This document shows, piece after piece, positions 9,477-18,065 of a stretch of 64,000 bases of DNA (position 1 is the stretch's first letter; the number at the start of each line of letters is the position of its first letter). The notes beneath the pieces are model-generated. The model was not told the DNA's origin. It saw only the letters and a list, made by a program, of their open reading frames with translations, and ran no database searches. The DNA is from an uncultured Gammaproteobacteria bacterium (lineage in GTDB: Bacteria > Pseudomonadota > Gammaproteobacteria > Nitrosococcales > Methylophagaceae), in NCBI GenBank assembly GCA_913042265.1, contig CAJWKF010000003.1, positions 1 through 64,000 on the forward strand, written 5' to 3'. A program made the position numbers and the translations under genes.

Positions 9477-9508
9477 GAAGGAGTAATACGCCGTCGTATT
9501 ACTCCTTC
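9477..9508 (-). other. Perfect intercistronic hairpin (14-bp stem, 4-nt loop) between rhodopsin gene and crtE
   Basis: GAAGGAGTAATACG-CCGT-CGTATTACTCCTTC on + strand; no U-tract downstream in the minus-strand transcript. Confidence 0.85.
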
Positions 9509-9516
9509 AAATCCTA

Positions 9517-10266
9517 TTACTTAGCGACGTAGCCTTCAGCTTCTGATTTTTTACGTGCAATCATGTAAATTAATATTCCGAAGCCAACTTTTGCTGCGAT
9601 ATCAGCAATTGAATAGCCTATTTCTACAGCAACACCCGCTGATTCAAAGCCAAGCATTGGAAGGAAATATACGACAGGATAGAATGACCAAGTAATGACT
9701 ACAACCCAGCAAGCTCGTGAAACCAACCCTCTTGCTTCAATAGGCTGTGCTTCAATTGAACTTTTCAAACCAAAGAAAAGTATATACACAATGAATAGGA
9801 ATGGGATCATAGCTGCTAAGCCCCATGATAATCTACCAGCTAAGTCCGTTGAAATTTCACCTGGGTAACCAAGTATAATCATAAGTGCAGCTGCTGATCC
9901 AAGCACCACACATCTATTGACTGTTTCACTAGATGATAGCTTCATAACTAAAATCAGTTCAATTAGAAGCAATGGTACAGTTAACAACCAATCTACATAG
10001 CGATATGTAACGTTAAAAGCTTCACCCGTTGAAGAGACGACGCCATCTACTGCACTGTATGCACCATCGAATGAGATAAAAATTTGTAAGTAATGATATG
10101 CAGCAATGAAAGTTACAAGTCCTGTCACAACCATAGCAGGTCGATACGATGCTGAAACTGACCCTAAATTAAGCCATGAAAATAGAGTTCCTGCAGCCAT
10201 TGCTGCAAATGTAAATGAGAAGAAATTATAAACAAGTTGATACTCGTTAAAAGATAGGTTTTCCAT
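9517..10266 (-). CDS. Xanthorhodopsin-like proton-pumping rhodopsin
   Basis: RYVDWLLTVPLLLIE (D92/T96/E103), AAYHYLQIF (H58), Schiff-base Lys226 in SIADIAAKVGFG, LGYPGEIS, IARKKSEAEGY tail; linked to crt/blh genes. Confidence 0.96.
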   Translation of the reverse strand: MENLSFNEYQLVYNFFSFTFAAMAAGTLFSWLNLGSVSASYRPAMVVTGLVTFIAAYHYLQIFISFDGAYSAVDGVVSSTGEAFNVTYRYVDWLLTVPLLLIELILVMKLSSSETVNRCVVLGSAAALMIILGYPGEISTDLAGRLSWGLAAMIPFLFIVYILFFGLKSSIEAQPIEARGLVSRACWVVVITWSFYPVVYFLPMLGFESAGVAVEIGYSIADIAAKVGFGILIYMIARKKSEAEGYVAK

Positions 10267-10486
10267 TGTATTCCTTTATTTTGAATTTTATACGATAGTG
10301 ACAGTACAAAAGATAGAGACTAAAACTGGATGAATAGTTCCAACAAAAAACGAAAATATAGTAACCTTCAAAACAATTTGTAAGTTAGTATTTCATCCGT
10401 GTCGTATATTCATTTTGGATCCTAATATATAACATTGAAAACACTACTGCAAATAACACTTATTATCAAACTAAAGTCACAAAAAG

Positions 10487-10741
10487 CTAGAGCATTGTTC
10501 TCTGATCAGGCCTCCATCTATCAACGTTCAATTTCATACTCCCAATACCTTGGTTTCTCACCCACTTAGCAGCACTATCTATTGTACTCCAAGTCTTTAT
10601 ATCACCTTTCAGGGTAGTTGCAGGTTGTGAATTACCACTACCTGTTGTGATTGCAGCATGAACAACTCCTCCATCAGCTACAATACATACAGATTTTATA
10701 GCACCAGCTTCTATGAGTGCCTTCAGAGTCGTACTATTCAT
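10487..10741 (-). CDS. ParC-like partition-associated small protein (plasmid type)
   Basis: 84 aa: LKALIEAGAIKSVCIVADGG...KTWSTIDSAAKWVRNQGIGSMKLNVDRWRPDQRTML resembles remembered plasmid ParC-family partition-associated proteins; overlaps RHH gene. Confidence 0.55.
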   Translation of the reverse strand: MNSTTLKALIEAGAIKSVCIVADGGVVHAAITTGSGNSQPATTLKGDIKTWSTIDSAAKWVRNQGIGSMKLNVDRWRPDQRTML

Positions 10742-10928
10742 TTTTACTAGCCTCGAATAAGCTTGACTGTATGGCTACGGGGAAGCCTTCAGCCTTACAA
10801 TGTTCACGTATGAGAATTTCTATCATATTAGCTATGCTTCGATGTTGACGTTCTGATGCGTCACGTATCGCTTCTTTAATAATAGGATCGACTCGAAGAT
10901 TTAGTGTTGCTGTTTTTTTCTTTACCAT
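10734..10928 (-). CDS. Ribbon-helix-helix (CopG/Arc-like) DNA-binding protein
   Basis: MVKKKTATLNLRVDPIIKEAIRDASERQHRSIANMIEILIREH; start trimmed from 10970. Confidence 0.7.
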   Translation of the reverse strand: MVKKKTATLNLRVDPIIKEAIRDASERQHRSIANMIEILIREHCKAEGFPVAIQSSLFEASKNE

Positions 10929-11049
10929 AGCTAAATAATTTACAGCATAGTGCGTTACATATGCAAACATTTATAGCTTTACATTAAAAAAGAAAGGAAT
11001 AAGCTAGACTCTATCTAACAAATTACTGATGCATCAACAAAGGATAATT

Positions 11050-11496
11050 ATGAATAAGTTTCTATTGGGTGTGCTTACGCTTGTAATGTTTGTTAGTAAT
11101 GCTAAGGCATGCATAGACGATAACTTGGAGGACACAAGAAACTTCAACAACTGCCAAAAAGTAGCTGAGCAAGGTAAGCCAGTAGCTCAATATCAACTGG
11201 GACTCATGTATCAAATGGGAAAAGGTGTCCAACAAGACTACCATCAAACATTTTATTGGTGGAGCAGAGCAGCTGAGCAAGGTAACGCTAGTGCTCAACA
11301 TCGCCTCGGCTATATGTATATTCAAGGATATGGTGTTGCACAAGATTATGTCATGTCTCATCTCTGGTTCAATCTTGCTAGCTTAAATGGAGATAAAAGT
11401 GCCGCCGAAAATAGAGAAGTTGTTGCAGCTAGGATGAGTAAGACTCAAATAAAACAAGCGCTGTCACTGGCCAAGGAATGGATTGATAAACATTAA
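11050..11496 (+). CDS. Sel1-repeat secreted protein
   Basis: Signal peptide MNKFLLGVLTLVMFVSNAKA; AEQGKPVAQYQLGLMYQMGKGVQQDY and AEQGNASAQHRLGYMYIQGYGVAQDY repeats. Confidence 0.87.
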   Translation: MNKFLLGVLTLVMFVSNAKACIDDNLEDTRNFNNCQKVAEQGKPVAQYQLGLMYQMGKGVQQDYHQTFYWWSRAAEQGNASAQHRLGYMYIQGYGVAQDYVMSHLWFNLASLNGDKSAAENREVVAARMSKTQIKQALSLAKEWIDKH

Positions 11497-11578
11497 TTTT
11501 AAAATAGAGCTGTGACTTGTGGATCTCCCAGATTTTAAACAGAAGACTGGCTCACTTCAGATAGTTCAGAGAAATAAC

Positions 11579-12061
11579 ATGAAACAATGGAAGTATATTT
11601 CTGCACTCTTTCTTATACTTACAGTTTGCACAGCACAAACTGAAACCTTAACTGGTCGAGTTATTCACATTTCTGATGGGGACACCCTAAAGATCTTGAC
11701 TAGTTCTAATCAAAAAATAAAGATAAGGTTAGCTGGCATAGATACTCCAGAGAAACAGCAGCCTTTTGGAAGAGATGCCAAGCAGGCTTTATCGGCACTC
11801 ACATTACAAAAGCAAGTCACGGTTGACGTGCAAACTATAGATCGCTACGGACGTACGGTGGGACATGTTTCTGTTAAAGGATTAGATATCAATGGTGAAC
11901 TAGTGAGGCAAGGTATGGCCTGGGTGTACCGTAGATATACCGATGATGAAAAGTTATATGCCCTTGAAGCAAAAGCTAAAAAAGAAAAACTAGGCCTTTG
12001 GTCATCTGATAACTATATAGAACCTTGGTTGTGGCGGAGAGGTGAACGTACGTCCAGGTAG
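11579..12061 (+). CDS. Thermonuclease (SNase)-family secreted nuclease
   Basis: VIHISDGDTLKIL, IRLAGIDTPEKQQPFGRDAK, DRYGRTVGHV motifs; hydrophobic leader; start trimmed from 11519. Confidence 0.88.
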   Translation: MKQWKYISALFLILTVCTAQTETLTGRVIHISDGDTLKILTSSNQKIKIRLAGIDTPEKQQPFGRDAKQALSALTLQKQVTVDVQTIDRYGRTVGHVSVKGLDINGELVRQGMAWVYRRYTDDEKLYALEAKAKKEKLGLWSSDNYIEPWLWRRGERTSR

Positions 12062-12198
12062 ATTTTATATTTTAAACACTCCCTCACTCTATTTAAGTCA
12101 TTGATACAGAATATCCAATGTGGAAAGCAGGCTTATTAATATATTTTAACGATGCTATAGTAGCTTTACAACTGTATTTATTATAGTGGGAACTGTTT

Positions 12199-12468
12199 AT
12201 GGAGTTATTTTTTTTCTATGTTCTTTTTTCTGTGCTAATTGGTTTTCACGCCAGTAGTAAAGGTCACTCTGGCATAAACTTCTTTGTTCTAGCTATATTG
12301 GCTTCTCCAATTATCGGTTTCATCACAACTTTAATGTTGTCTCCTACAACTGAAGAAATAGAAGATAAAGAGATTGCTAGTGGGAATAAGAAAAGGTGCC
12401 CCGAATGTATGGAGCTGGTAAAGCCAGATGCATCTATATGCAAGCATTGTAGCCACTCATTTACTTGA
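12199..12468 (+). CDS. Small membrane protein with C-terminal zinc ribbon
   Basis: Two hydrophobic segments, then KRCPECMELVKPDASICKHCSHSFT (CxxC...CxxC). Confidence 0.7.
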   Translation: MELFFFYVLFSVLIGFHASSKGHSGINFFVLAILASPIIGFITTLMLSPTTEEIEDKEIASGNKKRCPECMELVKPDASICKHCSHSFT

Positions 12469-12534
12469 AAAATTGATGTATAGCTAATTACTGATCGCCC
12501 GGGCACTCAAAGTGTATTTTGTTATGACAAAACG

Positions 12535-12756
12535 ATGCACAATTTAGGACTGCGACTAATGAGAGATTTAATCTTAGACTCTGAGATAACCTGCCCCTCT
12601 TGTGGGAACAAAGAGTTAGAAACAATGCCAGCAGGCGCCTGCCAGTGGTTTTACGAATGCCGTTCATGCCATGACATCATTAAACCAAAGTCAGGAGACT
12701 GTTGTGTTTATTGCTCTTATGGGACAGTAAGATGTCCCTCAAAACAAACCATATAA
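12535..12756 (+). CDS. GDCCVxC-type cysteine-rich small protein
   Basis: ITCPSCGNKELETMPAGACQWFYECRSCHDIIKPKSGDCCVYCSYGTVRCPSKQ. Confidence 0.8.
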   Translation: MHNLGLRLMRDLILDSEITCPSCGNKELETMPAGACQWFYECRSCHDIIKPKSGDCCVYCSYGTVRCPSKQTI

Positions 12757-12787
12757 CTTTTAGTACAATGTGAAATTATTCAGCAAA

Positions 12788-12913
12788 TTATTTTTTTTTG
12801 TTTTTTACTTTTTCTTCTTTAAGACTTTTAAATTCCATCACAGTTAAAATAGCTCCAAAAATAGTTAGAGCGCTACAGAATAATCCTGTAAAGAATATTA
12901 AGGATGCTTCCAT
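12788..12913 (-). CDS. Small single-pass membrane protein (not in supplied ORF track)
   Basis: Manual translation MEASLIFFTGLFCSALTIFGAILTVMEFKSLKEEKVKNKKK; AGAAGGG Shine-Dalgarno-like sequence upstream; 2 nt after preceding stop. Confidence 0.6.
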   Translation of the reverse strand: MEASLIFFTGLFCSALTIFGAILTVMEFKSLKEEKVKNKKK

Positions 12914-12915
12914 CG

Positions 12916-13086
12916 TTATTCCCTTCTCGTAATGACTTTAAAATAAATTGCAAAACTCAGTATCGATGGAATCCACGTCGCTGTGAATAAACCCTCTTCT
13001 CTTTGTCCAGTAAACCATAAGAATGCTGTAGTCGTAAATGCTATAAAAACTGCGAGTAAAATACATAAATCTGACTTTTTTAACAT
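12916..13086 (-). CDS. Small two-TM membrane protein (not in supplied ORF track)
   Basis: Manual translation MLKKSDLCILLAVFIAFTTTAFLWFTGQREEGLFTATWIPSILSFAIYFKVITRRE; AAAGGAAG SD-like sequence upstream. Confidence 0.6.
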   Translation of the reverse strand: MLKKSDLCILLAVFIAFTTTAFLWFTGQREEGLFTATWIPSILSFAIYFKVITRRE

Positions 13087-13109
13087 TAATCTTCCTTTCG
13101 TTTTTTAAA

Positions 13110-13301
13110 TTAATCGCTATTCCAAAATCCCCATGATGCTATCAATAAGAGAATTAGTGTTAATGATGCATGAGTCCTAAGGCTAGTTTCCCCCGGAATT
13201 TCAAACAAAAGCGGGACGATTGCAAACATTCCTAAGAAGAGCCAGAATGTTGATAGAACCGCTACTACAGCTGCTAACGTTGCAATATAATGTCGCATAC
13301 T
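13110..13301 (-). CDS. Small two-TM membrane protein
   Basis: MRHYIATLAAVVAVLSTFWLFLGMFAIVPLLFEIPGETSLRTHASLTLILLLIASWGFWNSD; start trimmed from 13337. Confidence 0.55.
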   Translation of the reverse strand, partial: SMRHYIATLAAVVAVLSTFWLFLGMFAIVPLLFEIPGETSLRTHASLTLILLLIASWGFWNSD

Positions 13302-13477
13302 CACATTTACATAAAATAATTTTAAGTACACTACCATACCAATTTAATTAAAGCTAAAGTAGTATTTCTTAAGCTGTCAAACTTCATTGCTATCAACTAT
13401 ATAAATAACTAATGAGTCGGCCCTCTATACTTTTTAGGCGCGATTTCATAAAGCTTTCTGCACTACAAAAATACTAG

Positions 13478-14770
13478 TTATGATACATTCTTTATTACCA
13501 AGCTTGCAGAGTCCTCTACCCCTGCCTTTAAATCATCATAAACCTTTAGATCCATGCTACCTTCACTCTTCGCTACAATGCTGCTAACTACGGCATCGCC
13601 AGACACATTGACAGCGGTTCTGATCATGTCCATCAGACGATCAACTCCCAGTATCAAACCAATGCCTTCCACTGGTAAACCGACCTGAGTAAAGACCATT
13701 GACAGCATGATCAGGCCGACACCAGGCACACCTGCTGTACCAACCGAAGCCAGTACTGACATCAAAATAACAGTTAAATAGCCAGCCACACCTAATTCAA
13801 GCCCGTAGATATTAGCAATAAAAACAGTCGCAACTCCCTGCATAATTGCTGTTCCATCCATGTTTATTGTTGCACCAAAGGGGACTGTGAAAGATGCTAC
13901 TGCGTTGTCCACACCTAGGCGCTGCGTAACAGTCTTTAGTGTAACGGGGATGGTAGCATTAGAACTAGCTGTACTAAAGGCAAACACTTGTGCACTTCTA
14001 ATTTTTCTTAAAAACATTATGGGATTCAGGCCTGAAAAAAACTTCAGCACGATCATCAACGTAAACAGTAGATGAATTAATAATGCTGATACTAAAACAG
14101 CAACATAAGCTGCTAGCTGAATTAATAACTCCAAACCCAACTCAGCAACAGATTTAGCAATAAGAACAAAAACAGCATAAGGTGCAACAGCCATGATAAT
14201 GGTAACCATCTTCATCATGACCTCATTGGCAATCTCAGCACCTTTTACTAAAGGAGTGGACTTCTCACCTAGCATCAACATACTAATACCTACCAATATT
14301 GAGAAAAATATCAGTGGTAGCATGTCTCCATTAGCCATCGCTTGAACAGGGTTAGAAGGAACAATATTGATGATAACTTCCGAGAGCGGCGGCGTCTCTT
14401 TTGCTGTGAAGCTAGTAGCTTCTTCGAATTGCATTCCTTTACCCAAACCAACCGAGACTGCAAGACTAATAGCAACAGCAATCGCTATCGCCGTCGTCAT
14501 CATGTATAGCAAAAATGATTTACCACCAACACGACCCAAAGTATTTAAATTTCCAATTCCGCAAACACCACAAATAAGTGAAAAGAAAACCAAAGGCACT
14601 ACCAACATCTTTAAACCATTCACAAACATTTTGCCGATAACAAAAAATAAGCCATCAACTATATATGTATTGATCCAGCCTCCTTCCCCATTTAAACCTG
14701 ATAAATTGATGAACAGGCCTAGCAAGATACCTAGAAAAACTCCTACCAACACTTTTATAGTTAAACTCAT
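13478..14770 (-). CDS. Dicarboxylate/amino acid:cation symporter (DAACS/SLC1 family)
   Basis: AFSTASSNATIPVTL, PFGATINMDGTAIMQG, AGVPGVGLIMLSMVF, GVDRLMDMIRTAVNVSGD. Confidence 0.93.
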   Translation of the reverse strand: MSLTIKVLVGVFLGILLGLFINLSGLNGEGGWINTYIVDGLFFVIGKMFVNGLKMLVVPLVFFSLICGVCGIGNLNTLGRVGGKSFLLYMMTTAIAIAVAISLAVSVGLGKGMQFEEATSFTAKETPPLSEVIINIVPSNPVQAMANGDMLPLIFFSILVGISMLMLGEKSTPLVKGAEIANEVMMKMVTIIMAVAPYAVFVLIAKSVAELGLELLIQLAAYVAVLVSALLIHLLFTLMIVLKFFSGLNPIMFLRKIRSAQVFAFSTASSNATIPVTLKTVTQRLGVDNAVASFTVPFGATINMDGTAIMQGVATVFIANIYGLELGVAGYLTVILMSVLASVGTAGVPGVGLIMLSMVFTQVGLPVEGIGLILGVDRLMDMIRTAVNVSGDAVVSSIVAKSEGSMDLKVYDDLKAGVEDSASLVIKNVS

Positions 14771-15188
14771 TTTCCAACCTTATTTGATTATGCTATTTAA
14801 TTTCATCAATTAGCTTTTTAAGAGGTTATTATCAATTACTTCTTTAAAAAACCCCACGTTCAATATTTTTCTTAACTTTATAAAAAAATATTCATACGAC
14901 TAACATTCGAGTTTCATATGATTTTCCTTCCCCTTTAAAAGTACGATAAAGCTTATATCTCACATAAATTGAAAGTTAAAGTTAATAATTGGGAACTCTT
15001 TTTCTCCATAATGTTCTGATGAAGTGAGCATCAATGATAGGTAATAAAAAACAACATATGTACACAAACAACCATAAATCTACACCAAGTATATGATATT
15101 AAAATATAAACGTATTTTTTTGAGGTACATCCTTCACGCTAACCACATTTTTCAAGTGAAAAAAAGTATAAATATAGTCTTAAAACGC

Positions 15189-15217
15189 ATGACCAGCTTC
15201 AAAAAGTCCTATATAAT
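15189..15217 (+). promoter_or_regulatory. Candidate sigma70 promoter of cox operon
   Basis: ATGACC (15189-15194), 17-nt spacer, TATAAT (15212-15217), about 118 nt upstream of coxB. Confidence 0.4.
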
Positions 15218-15334
15218 ATGCCCTGTTAAATACCCATGCAGATGACAATATAAAAAATTGCTGCTCTAACTAATTAAATTTGTAGAAGATGATGCCTTAA
15301 ATTTAAGGCATGACAAAATCAAGGAAAACTATTC

Positions 15335-16456
15335 ATGCGTCGATTCCTGCATCAGTTAAGTATAACTCTTGCTTTCTTTATTCCTGGCAGCGTCTACGCT
15401 GCTATGGAAATGAATATGCCACGGGGTGTCACCGATACCAGTCATATAATATATGACCTACACATGCTTATACTTTGGATATGTGTTGCTATCGGTGTTG
15501 TTGTCTTCGGCGTCATGTTTTGGTCTATTTTCTATCATAGAAAGTCGCAAGGCGCAGAAGCATCACAATTCCACGAAAGTACAACAGTAGAAGTAATCTG
15601 GACTGTTATTCCTTTCTTGATTTTAATTGCCATGGCCATCCCTTCAACTAGTGTGCTTATCGACATGTACGACTCGAGTGATTCTGACATTGATATTCAG
15701 GTCACCGGCTACCAGTGGAAATGGCAATACAAATATTTAGGTGAAGACATTAATTTCTTTAGTTCTTTAATTACCCCGAAGGAAGAGATTGCAAACGAGC
15801 AGGCAAAAAACACTAATTACCTATTAGAAGTCGATAACGAACTGGTTCTACCCATTAACAAAAAAGTTCGCTTTCTTTTCACGTCAAACGATGTTATTCA
15901 TGCATGGTGGATGCCAGATCTAGCTATTAAGAAGGATGCTATCCCTGGCTTTATAAACGAGTCTTGGACACGCATTAATGAAGTCGGCACCTACCGCGGA
16001 CAGTGTGCAGAATTATGTGGTAAGAATCATGGTTTCATGCCGATTGTCGTCAAAGCCGTAACACAATATGATTACGACATATGGGTTGAAGAACAACAAG
16101 CAGCCGCAATAGCAAAAGCCGCAGAGTCAGAGCAAGAATGGACAATAGATGATCTCATCGCTAAAGGTGAAACTGTTTACCAAAAGAATTGTGCAGCCTG
16201 TCACATGGTTGATGGTTCTGGACTACCTCCCGCCTTTCCAGCTCTTAATGGCAGTGACGTAGTATTAGGTGACGTAGAAACACATATGCACATGATGTAC
16301 TACGGCGTACCAGGATCAGCAATGGCAGCTTATGGTAAACAACTATCAGCAGTCGATTTAGCAGCTGTAATTACATACAAACGTAATGCTTGGGATAACA
16401 ACACAGGTGAAGTTATTTCACCTGCTGATATGCAAGCATACATAGATAAGCAATAA
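15335..16456 (+). CDS. coxB: Cytochrome c oxidase subunit II with fused cytochrome c domain (caa3 type)
   Basis: CuA motif YRGQCAELCGKNHGFMP; C-terminal CAACH heme motif. Confidence 0.96.
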   Translation: MRRFLHQLSITLAFFIPGSVYAAMEMNMPRGVTDTSHIIYDLHMLILWICVAIGVVVFGVMFWSIFYHRKSQGAEASQFHESTTVEVIWTVIPFLILIAMAIPSTSVLIDMYDSSDSDIDIQVTGYQWKWQYKYLGEDINFFSSLITPKEEIANEQAKNTNYLLEVDNELVLPINKKVRFLFTSNDVIHAWWMPDLAIKKDAIPGFINESWTRINEVGTYRGQCAELCGKNHGFMPIVVKAVTQYDYDIWVEEQQAAAIAKAAESEQEWTIDDLIAKGETVYQKNCAACHMVDGSGLPPAFPALNGSDVVLGDVETHMHMMYYGVPGSAMAAYGKQLSAVDLAAVITYKRNAWDNNTGEVISPADMQAYIDKQ

Positions 16457-16466
16457 AGAGGTCTTC

Positions 16467-18065
16467 ATGAGCGAGCAAACATTAACACTAGACGATCACG
16501 AGCACCACGAACACGGGCCTGCTAAAGGTCTCTTACGTTGGGTGTTTACCACTAACCATAAAGATATCGGTACCCTCTACCTTATCTTTAGCCTGACCAT
16601 GTTCTTCATTGGAGGCATGATGGCAATGGTTATCCGTGCCGAATTATTCCAGCCAGGCCTGCAGCTAGTGGAACCAGGATTCTTCAACCAAATGACTACT
16701 ATGCATGGTCTCATAATGGTGTTTGGTGCCGTCATGCCAGGCTTTGTTGGACTAGCAAATTGGCAGATCCCTCTTATGGTCGGTGCACCAGATATGGCAC
16801 TCCCTAGAATGAACAACTGGAGCTTTTGGATACTTCCTTTTGCATTCACAATGTTGTTATCTACATTGTTTATGGATGGTGGTGCACCCGATTTTGGCTG
16901 GACATTTTATGCCCCTCTATCAACAACATATGCACCCCCAAGTGTAACTTTCTTTATTTTTGCAATTCATATGATGGGTATTTCATCAATAATGGGAGCA
17001 ATGAACATAATTGTCACGCTCTTTAATATGCGTGCACCCGGTATGTCGTTAATGCAAATGCCAATGTTTGCATGGTCATGGCTAATCACAGCTTTTTTAC
17101 TTGTTGCTGTTATGCCCGTTCTCGCGGCCGTAGTCACAATGATGTTAATGGATATCCACTTTGCAACAAGTTTCTTTAGTGCTGCTGGTGGTGGTGATCC
17201 TGTATTATTTCAACATATTTTCTGGTTCTTTGGACACCCAGAAGTCTACATTATGATTTTGCCAGCATTCGGGGTGGTTTCTCAAATATTACCCACTTTC
17301 TCACGCAAACCTTTATTTGGTTATCACTCAATGGTTTACGCACTTATTGCGATTGCGATCCTATCGTTTGTTGTATGGGCACACCATATGTTTACAGTCG
17401 GCATGCCTATCGGTGGTCAGCTGTTTTTCATGTATTCAACCATGCTAATAGCAGTTCCAACAGGCGTGAAAATATTTAATTGGGTAGCCACTATGTTTAA
17501 AGGCTCCCTCAGTTTCGAAACACCGATGCTCTTTGCTGTCGCTTTCGTAGTCTTATTCACTATTGGTGGCTTCTCAGGCATCATGCTGGCAATCGCTCCT
17601 ATTGATTTCCAATACCAAGATACTTACTTCGTAGTAGCTCACTTCCACTATGTACTTGTGCCGGGTGCAGTGTTTGGTATTGTTGCGGGTGTTTACTACT
17701 GGTTGCCAAAATGGTGTGGCAAAATGTATGACGAATCATTAGGGAAAACCCACTTTTGGCTCTCATTTATAGGTTTAAATCTTACCTTCTTTCCAATGCA
17801 TTTTGTCGGACTAGCAGGTATGCCGCGCCGTATACCAGACTACTCATTACAATTTGCCGACTTCAATATGATGGCCAGTATGGGGGCTTTCTTATTTGGT
17901 GCCTCACAGTTAGTCTTTGTCTACCTTGTTATAAAAGCAATCCGCACTGGTGAAAAAGCAGCGCAAGTACCATGGGAATCAGCTGAAGGTCTTGAGTGGA
18001 CATTACCAACACCACTTCCATACCACACATTCACTACGCCACCAGTGTTTGAATCAAAATTATGA
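16467..18065 (+). CDS. coxA: Cytochrome c oxidase subunit I
   Basis: WFFGHPEVYIMILPAFGVVSQI, VWAHHMFTVGMP, THDTYF-like QDTYFVVAHFHYVL. Confidence 0.98.
   Translation: MSEQTLTLDDHEHHEHGPAKGLLRWVFTTNHKDIGTLYLIFSLTMFFIGGMMAMVIRAELFQPGLQLVEPGFFNQMTTMHGLIMVFGAVMPGFVGLANWQIPLMVGAPDMALPRMNNWSFWILPFAFTMLLSTLFMDGGAPDFGWTFYAPLSTTYAPPSVTFFIFAIHMMGISSIMGAMNIIVTLFNMRAPGMSLMQMPMFAWSWLITAFLLVAVMPVLAAVVTMMLMDIHFATSFFSAAGGGDPVLFQHIFWFFGHPEVYIMILPAFGVVSQILPTFSRKPLFGYHSMVYALIAIAILSFVVWAHHMFTVGMPIGGQLFFMYSTMLIAVPTGVKIFNWVATMFKGSLSFETPMLFAVAFVVLFTIGGFSGIMLAIAPIDFQYQDTYFVVAHFHYVLVPGAVFGIVAGVYYWLPKWCGKMYDESLGKTHFWLSFIGLNLTFFPMHFVGLAGMPRRIPDYSLQFADFNMMASMGAFLFGASQLVFVYLVIKAIRTGEKAAQVPWESAEGLEWTLPTPLPYHTFTTPPVFESKL

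Noticed and set aside
11062-11361. 99-aa minus-strand ORF
   Set aside because: Antisense to the second Sel1 protein.
14367-14813. 148-aa plus-strand ORF
   Set aside because: Antisense to the confidently assigned DAACS symporter; no recognisable domain.
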